A DNA stretch of 5,819 bases, taken from contig CALDPL010000516.1 in assembly GCA_937911965.1 (NCBI GenBank), forward strand, positions 1 to 5,819, in the 5' to 3' direction. The DNA comes from an uncultured Allomuricauda sp. Lineage in GTDB: Bacteria; Bacteroidota; Bacteroidia; Flavobacteriales; Flavobacteriaceae. Shown here one piece after another: positions 1 to 5,819 of this stretch. The stretch's first letter is position 1, and every line of letters begins with the position of its first letter. Under the pieces are notes generated by a model that saw only the letters and a list, made by a program, of their open reading frames with translations, made no database searches and was not told where the DNA came from. The position numbers and the translations under genes are program-made.

Positions 1-1497
<1,497 letters not shown>

Positions 1498-1514
1498 TCC
1501 ACTAATTCGATACC

Positions 1515-2468
1515 ATGACAAAATATACAGACCAAGGAAAACAGGACACCCGTAGCGGTTTCGGGGCCGGAATGACCGAGCTCGGAAGGACCAACCCCAA
1601 TGTGGTGGCCCTTTGTGCGGACCTGGTGGGATCTTTGAAGATCGAAACCTTTATAGAGGAAAATCCAGAGCGCTTTTTTCAGACCGGGATCGCCGAGGCC
1701 AATATGATGGGAATGGCGGCCGGGCTCACCATTGGGGGAAAAATCCCTTTTGCCTCCACCTTTGCCAACTTTGCCACGGGAAGGGTCTATGACCAGATCC
1801 GGCAGTCCATCGCCTATTCCAACAAGAATGTAAAGATCTGTGCTTCCCATGCCGGGCTTACCCTTGGGGAGGATGGGGCCACCCACCAGATCCTGGAGGA
1901 TTTGGGGCTGATGAAGATGCTTCCCGGAATGACCGTGATCAATCCCTGTGATTTTAACCAGACCAAGGCGGCGACCATTGCCATCGCGGAGCGCCAGGGA
2001 CCGGTATACCTGCGTTTTGGAAGGCCGAAGGTGGCCAATTTCACCCCGGTGGACCAAAAATTCGAGATCGGGAAGGCCTTGATGCTCAGTGAGGGCACCG
2101 ATGTGACGATCATCGCAACGGGCCATTTGGTATGGCAGGCCCTTTTGGCCGCCGAGAATCTGGAAAAACAGGGGATTTCGGCCGAGGTGATCAATATCCA
2201 CACCATAAAACCCTTGGATGAAAAGGCCATTCTGGAGTCCGTCAAAAAGACGGGTTGTGTGGTGACCGCCGAGGAACACAACTATTTGGGAGGCCTTGGG
2301 GAAAGCGTTGCAAGGGTACTGGCGACACAGCTTCCCAGCCCCCAGGAATTTGTGGCCACCCAGGACACCTTCGGGGAAAGTGGTACCCCCGAAGAGCTGA
2401 TGGAGAAATACGGCCTGAACAATAAAGCTATCGAAAAAGCCGTTTTAAGGGTTTTGGAACGTATATAG
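1515..2468 (+). CDS. Transketolase, C-terminal (pyrimidine-binding) subunit
   Basis: This is the second half of the split transketolase: the pyrimidine-binding domain followed by the transketolase C-terminal domain. It has 317 residues. GIAEANMMGMAAGLT (58-72) contains Glu61, the glutamate that contacts the N1' atom of the thiamine pyrimidine ring and activates the cofactor. Further landmarks are FASTFANFATGRVYDQIR (79-96), SHAGLTLGEDGATHQ (111-125, with the active-site-type His124) and VYLRFGRP (164-171). The C-terminal domain runs from about 183 to the end and includes TAEEHNYLGGLGE (251-263). Subunit contact should rebuild the active site at the interface with the upstream gene product. 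The gene starts 17 bases after the N-terminal subunit, with no promoter or terminator between, so I infer a bicistronic operon. The barrel protein gene follows after 58 bases and may be read through. Confidence 0.95.
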   Translation: MTKYTDQGKQDTRSGFGAGMTELGRTNPNVVALCADLVGSLKIETFIEENPERFFQTGIAEANMMGMAAGLTIGGKIPFASTFANFATGRVYDQIRQSIAYSNKNVKICASHAGLTLGEDGATHQILEDLGLMKMLPGMTVINPCDFNQTKAATIAIAERQGPVYLRFGRPKVANFTPVDQKFEIGKALMLSEGTDVTIIATGHLVWQALLAAENLEKQGISAEVINIHTIKPLDEKAILESVKKTGCVVTAEEHNYLGGLGESVARVLATQLPSPQEFVATQDTFGESGTPEELMEKYGLNNKAIEKAVLRVLERI

Positions 2469-2486
2469 TTTGAAGTATATCGTTTC

Positions 2487-2504
2487 ATATCCCCCAGGGG
2501 ATAT
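2487..2504 (+). promoter_or_regulatory. 18-bp palindrome upstream of the barrel gene (possible operator or leader hairpin)
   Basis: ATATCCCC (2487-2494) and GGGGATAT (2497-2504) are perfect reverse complements around a CA centre. It lies in the 58-base gap between the transketolase stop and the barrel-protein ATG, 22 bases before that ATG. It is not followed by a T-run, so it does not look like an intrinsic terminator. It could be a dimeric repressor site or a short hairpin in the leader RNA. No exact TAnnTTTG element was found in the gap. Confidence 0.45.
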
Positions 2505-2526
2505 TCAAATCTTTAAAACAACACTT

Positions 2527-3138
2527 ATGAAAAAAACGATTCTAGTAGTGGCAATGGCCCTTATCGGCTCTGCTGCGATGGCCCAAAGCGGCTCAGGATT
2601 TGGTGTCAAGGCCGGTCTGTCCTACAACAAGAACGGTGATTTGGTCGGTTCTACCACTGAAGGTGCAAGCGACATTTTCGAAGGCGCCAAAGGAAAAACA
2701 GGGTACCATGTGGGAGTCTGGGGCAAGTTGGACATGCTCAAGATCTACATTCGACCCGAATTGGTCTATTCAAAAACAAAGAGTTCCTACGATTTTGGGG
2801 GCGATACCCATGATTACGATATTTCCAAACTGGACTTGCCGGTCCTTTTGGGCTATAAGATCATAGGGCCCCTGCATATTTTTGCGGGACCTGCCTTTCA
2901 GTATACCCTAAAGAACGACCTAGATGATTTTGAAATTGAGGACGTGAAGAGCGACTTCACCGTTGGCCTCAATGCGGGGGTCGGGGTGAACCTGGGCAAT
3001 ATAGGCCTGGATGTTCGTTATGAACGTGGCTTTTCGGAGAACGAAGCGGAGTTCATCGGCGAGAACGTAACCGATATTTCGGGTAGGGTGGATTCAAGGC
3101 CCTCCCAGATCATCTTTGCCCTTTCCTTGAAATTATAG
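2527..3138 (+). CDS. Outer-membrane beta-barrel protein, PorT-like family
   Basis: This predicted 203-residue outer-membrane protein has a cleavable signal peptide: MKK, a hydrophobic stretch (about 4-17), and an AMA/Q cleavage site near residue 19. The rest alternates short aromatic and hydrophobic strands with polar turns, as in an eight-strand-type barrel. KLDLPVLLGYKI (101-112) resembles the 'leu-pro' strand typical of the PorT/OMP_b-brl_2 family common in Bacteroidota, and the chain ends in a beta-strand (IIFALSLKL). Acidic loops lie near 130-142 and 170-184. I chose the ATG at 2527 over an in-frame TTG at 2470, because the ATG begins directly with the signal peptide while the longer form puts 19 unlikely residues before it. 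The ligand or role is unknown; the fold-level call is good but function cannot be given. Confidence 0.85.
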   Translation: MKKTILVVAMALIGSAAMAQSGSGFGVKAGLSYNKNGDLVGSTTEGASDIFEGAKGKTGYHVGVWGKLDMLKIYIRPELVYSKTKSSYDFGGDTHDYDISKLDLPVLLGYKIIGPLHIFAGPAFQYTLKNDLDDFEIEDVKSDFTVGLNAGVGVNLGNIGLDVRYERGFSENEAEFIGENVTDISGRVDSRPSQIIFALSLKL

Positions 3139-3160
3139 GGAAGGACCAAAAATCGGAAAC

Positions 3161-3194
3161 AAAAAATCCCACTTTCATGGAGTGGGATTTTTTT
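3161..3194. terminator. Bidirectional intrinsic terminator
   Basis: AAAAAATCCCACT (3161-3173) pairs perfectly with AGTGGGATTTTTT (3181-3193) around a seven-base loop (TTCATGG). The hairpin has a T-run on the plus strand and one on the minus strand. It sits between the convergent ends of the barrel gene (3138) and the FKBP gene (3199), so it can end transcription from both sides. Confidence 0.9.
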
Positions 3195-3198
3195 GTTG

Positions 3199-4158
3199 TC
3201 AATTGACCTTTGGATCCAGGTAATCCGGGATGCCGTCCCCGTTGGAATCAGGATAGGGGAATATAATTTCCCCATTGTCGTCCGTGATTTCCTTTCGGGT
3301 GGTGACCCCGTCCCCATCATCGTCCACGTCGAAATAATTGGGCTGTAAATCCCCATCCGTATCATCATCCCTGAGATAGCCGTTCCCATTCACATCTTCC
3401 CTTACATTGGGAACCCCATCATTGTCCGTGTCCGTATCCTCGACATAGGTGCCCAGTTCAATATGGAAGATCAGCGGGGAATAGGTGGGAAGTCTTCCCG
3501 AAGGCCCAGATCCATTGAAATAGGCCAATCCCGAGGGAAGGATGAACATTCCTATGCCACTGTCCCCAAAACTGAAGGTCCCATCGCCGTGCTCAATGAC
3601 CTGTCCTGGGGTCCCTGCCTTCAATTGTGCGACCCCATGGGCAAACCCTTGTACCCTATTGTAGAGATCATGCCATATAAAATCCTGGCTTTGATCAAAT
3701 ACGGTACCATCCAATAGGGCACCTTTATAGGTAAGGAGGGTGGAGTCCGCAAAGGTGGGGCTTCCACCTCCCCCGGCACGTGCTTCGATGTAATACAGGG
3801 TATGGGGAACATCCTCTTCCCCGGCGCTCAATCCATGAAAGATGGAAGAGACTTTTAAAGTTACCGGTACGGCATCCTCGCTCAATGGCCGCTTCTGAGC
3901 ATTGTCCCCGGCCAGGGTATCGATTCGAATCTTGAAGTCAAAATCCGCCGGTTGGGTGGCCGGATCGAAATCCTCATAGTTGTAGAAATGGGTGCTCAAG
4001 AATTCCTTGATCTTGGCATCGTCTTCAGGGGCAATATCGCTCAACAATTCGGGTGGAACCGTCTCAAAACCGTCCCCATCATCATCATTTTTACAGGAGG
4101 CCAAGACCAATGCACAAACCAAAAAAACCAAATTCCCGTACTTCATCAAATTTGTCAT
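3199..4158 (-). CDS. FKBP-type peptidyl-prolyl isomerase lipoprotein with acidic calcium-binding-like tail
   Basis: The product is a 319-residue lipoprotein. A hydrophobic signal (about 6-20) ends in the lipobox LASC with Cys22, followed by KNDDDGDG. Such an acidic stretch after the cysteine resembles the surface-export signal of flavobacterial lipoproteins, so surface exposure is inferred. An FKBP domain spans about 135-238: TYKGALLDGTVFD (143-155) keeps the Tyr, Phe and Asp of the FKBP pocket, with VQGFAHGVAQLKAGTPG (169-185), LPSGLAYF (207-214) and LIFHIEL (229-235). A loop of about 15 residues (186-200, EHGDGTFSFGDSG within) is inserted compared with minimal FKBPs, and the usual pocket Trp is Phe172. 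Residues 241-319 hold Asp/Asn/Gly repeats (DTDTDNDGVPN, DTDGD, DVDDDGDGV, DSNGDGIPDYLD) like thrombospondin type 3 calcium-binding repeats. The ATG at 4158 was chosen; Met5 (4146) would also leave a signal peptide. Isomerase activity is inferred, and a scaffold role is possible. Confidence 0.88.
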   Translation of the reverse strand: MTNLMKYGNLVFLVCALVLASCKNDDDGDGFETVPPELLSDIAPEDDAKIKEFLSTHFYNYEDFDPATQPADFDFKIRIDTLAGDNAQKRPLSEDAVPVTLKVSSIFHGLSAGEEDVPHTLYYIEARAGGGGSPTFADSTLLTYKGALLDGTVFDQSQDFIWHDLYNRVQGFAHGVAQLKAGTPGQVIEHGDGTFSFGDSGIGMFILPSGLAYFNGSGPSGRLPTYSPLIFHIELGTYVEDTDTDNDGVPNVREDVNGNGYLRDDDTDGDLQPNYFDVDDDGDGVTTRKEITDDNGEIIFPYPDSNGDGIPDYLDPKVN

Positions 4159-4185
4159 TTAGCTGCGCAAGATACAATTTTCAAT

Positions 4186-4193
4186 TATTTTTG
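4186..4193 (+). promoter_or_regulatory. Possible -7 element for the S4 protein gene (TATTTTTG)
   Basis: TATTTTTG matches TAnnTTTG and lies 31 bases before the ATG at 4225, in the 66-base space between two divergent genes. A TTG -33 box is not present at the usual distance; CTG at 4163-4165 would give a 20-base spacer. On the minus strand the same space contains TATCTTGC (4174-4167), a one-base-short version of the element that might serve the FKBP gene. Both are tentative. Confidence 0.35.
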
Positions 4194-4224
4194 TTCTTTC
4201 CCTTAACAAAGTTTTGCAAAGCCC

Positions 4225-4596
4225 ATGCGGATAGACAAATACCTTTGGTGCACCAGATATTACAAGACCAGGAACCTGGCCTCGACAGCGGTCAGAAAAG
4301 GCCAGATCAAGGTAAACGGACATCAGGTAAAACCTTCCCGAGAGGTATATCCCATGGACAAATTGGTGGTCCGAAAGGATCAGATCGATTATCAGCTCAC
4401 CGTTTTGGACATCCCCCCGAGCAGGGTGGGTGCAAAACTCCTGGACCTCTATCGCAAGGATACCACACCCAAGGAAGCGTTCCGACACAATGAACTGCTG
4501 CGCTTGGCAAAGGAACATTACCGAAAACAGGGTCTTGGCCGACCCACCAAAAAGGACAGAAGGGAGATGGACGATTATTTGGACGAATCCGAATGA
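4225..4596 (+). CDS. S4-domain RNA-binding protein, Hsp15 (HslR) family
   Basis: This is a small basic cytosolic protein of 123 residues. An S4 RNA-binding domain fills about residues 1-60: RIDKYLWCTRYYKTR (2-16), KGQIKVNGHQVKPS (25-38) and MDKLVVR (44-50). The tail contains RHNELLRLAKEHY and GRPTKKDRREMDDY (105-118), matching the conserved RPxKKxRR segment at the end of E. coli Hsp15. In E. coli, Hsp15 binds free 50S subunits that still carry a nascent chain and helps recycle them; that role is carried over here by homology only. The ATG at 4225 starts directly with the S4 domain, as the family does. No Shine-Dalgarno is seen. The next gene in the same direction begins 41 bases later but has its own -7 element. 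Confidence 0.9.
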   Translation: MRIDKYLWCTRYYKTRNLASTAVRKGQIKVNGHQVKPSREVYPMDKLVVRKDQIDYQLTVLDIPPSRVGAKLLDLYRKDTTPKEAFRHNELLRLAKEHYRKQGLGRPTKKDRREMDDYLDESE

Positions 4597-4612
4597 ACTG
4601 TTTTTAATCTTT

Positions 4613-4620
4613 TATCTTTG
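4613..4620 (+). promoter_or_regulatory. -7 promoter element of the phosphoribosyltransferase gene (TATCTTTG)
   Basis: TATCTTTG is an exact TAnnTTTG match in the 41-base gap after the S4 protein stop, 17 bases before the ATG at 4638. Transcription would start near 4626, giving a short leader. No clear TTG lies 17-20 bases upstream; the closest triplet is ATG at 4593-4595. The element suggests this gene can be transcribed apart from the S4 gene. Confidence 0.5.
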
Positions 4621-4637
4621 AACCAAGTATCGATCAC

Positions 4638-5135
4638 ATGAACAACCGTATTCTCACCCACCAGCAGATCCAGCATATTGTCAAGCGCATTGCCTACCAA
4701 ATCTATGAGTCCAATGTGGACGAAAAGGAAATCGTGGTCGCGGGGATCAAGGGTGGGGGCCTCAGTTTTGCGGAAAAGATCGTGGCCATCCTAAAAAAAA
4801 TCACGGATGCCAAAATTGTGCTGTGCAGGATGGACATGGACAAAAAGAATCCTTTGAAGAGCGGGGTGACCACCTCGATAGCCGAAGCGGACTATAAGGA
4901 CCGATCCATTGTCCTGGTGGACGATGTACTGAATTCCGGTACCACCTTGATCTATGGGACCCACCATTTTTTAAAGACCCCGATAAAACAGTTGAAGACG
5001 GCCGTGCTGGTCAACAGGAACCATAAGAAGTTTCCGATAAAGGCCGATTTTAAGGGCATTTCCCTGTCCACTTCCCTAAACGAGCACATCAAGGTGGAGT
5101 TCCGCTCCAAGAACGATGCGGTCTACTTAGAGTAA
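4638..5135 (+). CDS. PyrR-like phosphoribosyltransferase
   Basis: This 165-residue protein of the type I phosphoribosyltransferase fold uses PRPP. The signature PRPP loop is VLVDDVLNSGTTL (92-104), with the two acidic residues Asp95 and Asp96. Along its length it follows the pattern of PyrR, the Bacillus pyrimidine regulator/uracil phosphoribosyltransferase: an N-terminal helix (ILTHQQIQHIVKRIAYQI), VVAGIKGGGLSFA (33-45), and TAVLVNRNHKKFPIKADF (121-138) followed by an LSTSLNE stretch (143-149). PyrR proteins usually have a basic residue in the first loop (KTRG type); here it is KGGG (38-41). Whether it makes UMP, binds RNA, or acts on another base cannot be told. No pyrimidine gene is in view. 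Its last nine bases overlap the end of the convergent shikimate kinase gene. The fold call is secure, the PyrR-like subfamily likely. Confidence 0.87.
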   Translation: MNNRILTHQQIQHIVKRIAYQIYESNVDEKEIVVAGIKGGGLSFAEKIVAILKKITDAKIVLCRMDMDKKNPLKSGVTTSIAEADYKDRSIVLVDDVLNSGTTLIYGTHHFLKTPIKQLKTAVLVNRNHKKFPIKADFKGISLSTSLNEHIKVEFRSKNDAVYLE

Positions 5136-5642
5136 CAGCTTTTCCAGTTCGGACACCACGGCCTCGACATCCTTGCCGTTGCAATCCAATATATGATCTG
5201 CCTGAACATAGAAGGGGGCGCGCTCAAAGAGGTGTTTTCCGATAAATTCAGGAAGGTCCTCCAAGGGCAAATCCCTGACCAAGGGCCTGTTTTCCTTTTC
5301 CCCTGCAATGCGTTTCGCCAGTTCCGGGATGGACCATTTTAGATAGACCGAATGGTCCGAGAGTTCCAGAATGGTGCGTATATTGTTCCCATAGACAGGG
5401 GTTCCCCCACCTGTGGCCAGGACCAGGGAATCATTTTCATTCAGGGCCCTTCCGAGCATTTGATGTTCCAGTTTCCTGAAATAAAGTTCTCCCTTTTCAG
5501 CGAAAATGGCGCTGATCGCCTTTTTTTCAAAGGCCTCGATATATTCATCCAGGTCGATAAAGGGCATGTCCAACTTACTGGCCAACAACCTCCCAACGGT
5601 TGACTTTCCACTTGCCATATAGCCCATCAATACAATTTTCAT
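5127..5642 (-). CDS. aroK: Shikimate kinase
   Basis: The enzyme phosphorylates shikimate with ATP to shikimate 3-phosphate, the fifth step of chorismate synthesis, in the cytosol. The 171-residue length is typical. The Walker A loop is GYMASGKST (7-15). FIDLDEYIE (28-36) has the Asp30/Asp32 DxD pair that binds magnesium and shikimate. GELYFRKLE (51-59) supplies the shikimate-contacting Arg56, ATGGGTP (76-82) is the glycine-rich substrate loop, ENRPL (117-121) is the lid arginine region, and ERAPFY (140-145) has a second substrate arginine (Arg141). All key residues are present, so it should be active. The ATG at 5642 directly precedes the first beta strand (MKIVLMG). A purine-rich AGGGGAA sits against the start codon, rather close for a ribosome site. 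The stop lies inside the convergent phosphoribosyltransferase gene. aroK is used in the general sense; paralogues cannot be excluded. Confidence 0.95.
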   Translation of the reverse strand: MKIVLMGYMASGKSTVGRLLASKLDMPFIDLDEYIEAFEKKAISAIFAEKGELYFRKLEHQMLGRALNENDSLVLATGGGTPVYGNNIRTILELSDHSVYLKWSIPELAKRIAGEKENRPLVRDLPLEDLPEFIGKHLFERAPFYVQADHILDCNGKDVEAVVSELEKLLL

Positions 5643-5674
5643 TTCCCCTGTAACTTTACGAATTCAAAAAAACA

Positions 5675-5682
5675 CAAATTTA
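5675..5682 (-). promoter_or_regulatory. -7 promoter element of shikimate kinase (TAAATTTG)
   Basis: The minus strand reads TAAATTTG, matching TAnnTTTG, 32 bases before the ATG at 5642. A TTG -33 box is not evident at 17-20 bases upstream, where the sequence is AT-rich. It shares a 119-base space with the divergent tRNA promoter. Confidence 0.45.
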
Positions 5683-5695
5683 TCATTAATTCAAC

Positions 5696-5725
5696 TTGTA
5701 AAATTAATTATAGCCCTTATATTTG
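5696..5725 (+). promoter_or_regulatory. Promoter of tRNA-Lys (TTG-N19-TATATTTG)
   Basis: TTG at 5696-5698 and TATATTTG at 5718-5725 are separated by 19 bases, an exact fit to the Bacteroidota vegetative promoter. Transcription should begin near 5731, giving a leader of about 30 bases before the mature tRNA. This is the best-formed promoter in the window, as expected for a stable RNA gene. Confidence 0.75.
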
Positions 5726-5761
5726 CACCCGCTTAGCCAGACAGCCAAGCTCTGTTAAAAT

Positions 5762-5819
5762 GACCTGGTAGCTCAGTTGGTAGAGCATCTCCCTTTTAAG
5801 GAGAGGGTCCTGGGTTCGA
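5762..5819 (+). tRNA. tRNA-Lys, anticodon TTT (3' end cut by window edge)
   Basis: The gene begins with acceptor strand GACCTGG (5762-5768). The D arm is GCTC (5771-5774) and GAGC (5783-5786) around AGTTGGTA. The anticodon stem is TCTCC (5788-5792) with GGAGA (5800-5804), and the seven-base loop CTTTTAA gives anticodon TTT at 5795-5797. The variable region GGGTC and the start of the T arm (CTGGG TTCGA) follow. About the last 15 bases, including the 3' acceptor strand, are beyond the window. TTT reads lysine AAA/AAG codons. Confidence 0.96.

Noticed and set aside
2470..2526. N-terminal extension of the barrel protein from a TTG start
   Set aside because: It would put 19 residues before a textbook signal peptide and would run through the palindrome. 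The ATG at 2527 explains the protein better.
3199..3440. Repetitive-looking CCCCATC/CCGT stretches that might be DNA repeats
   Set aside because: They are irregular and follow the codons of the Asp/Gly repeats in the FKBP tail, so they reflect protein repeats and not a CRISPR or satellite array.
4053..4493. Plus-strand open frame of 146 codons overlapping the FKBP start and the S4 gene
   Set aside because: It covers an antisense part of one real gene and a shifted frame of another; its low-complexity translation has no family features.

Overview
The window reads as a chromosomal housekeeping segment from a member of Bacteroidota, most likely a marine Flavobacteriaceae of intermediate GC. Four signs point there. 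Several intergenic spaces carry the Bacteroidota -7 promoter element TAnnTTTG. Start codons have A-rich leaders and no clear Shine-Dalgarno sequence. The transketolase is split into two genes. The surface proteins are of flavobacterial type: a PorT-like beta-barrel, and an FKBP lipoprotein whose cysteine is followed by an acidic stretch. The genus cannot be fixed from the sequence alone.

Layout, left to right. Positions 1-501 (minus) hold the N-terminal 167 residues of queuine tRNA-ribosyltransferase (tgt), cut by the window edge. Diverging from it are the two transketolase subunits (652-1497 and 1515-2468, plus), 17 bases apart and surely one transcription unit. After 58 bases, which include an 18-bp palindrome, comes a small outer-membrane beta-barrel protein (2527-3138, plus). 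A bidirectional hairpin terminator (3161-3194) separates it from a convergent FKBP-type prolyl isomerase lipoprotein with a calcium-binding-like tail (3199-4158, minus). Diverging from that gene are an Hsp15-like S4 RNA-binding protein (4225-4596, plus) and a PyrR-like phosphoribosyltransferase (4638-5135, plus). Shikimate kinase (5127-5642, minus) converges on the latter with a 9-base tail-to-tail overlap. The window ends inside a tRNA-Lys(TTT) gene (5762-5819, plus) that has a well-formed promoter.

The genes do not form one pathway, but there are links. Transketolase supplies erythrose 4-phosphate and pentose phosphates; the first feeds the shikimate pathway (shikimate kinase) and the second feeds PRPP, the substrate of the phosphoribosyltransferase. 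Tgt, the S4 protein and tRNA-Lys belong to translation. The barrel protein and the FKBP lipoprotein belong to the cell envelope.

I found no mobile element, CRISPR array, phage gene, defence system or broken gene. No intergenic gap exceeds 300 bases. The least ordinary items are the palindrome before the barrel gene, the domain make-up of the FKBP lipoprotein, and the PyrR-like protein with a changed glycine loop.
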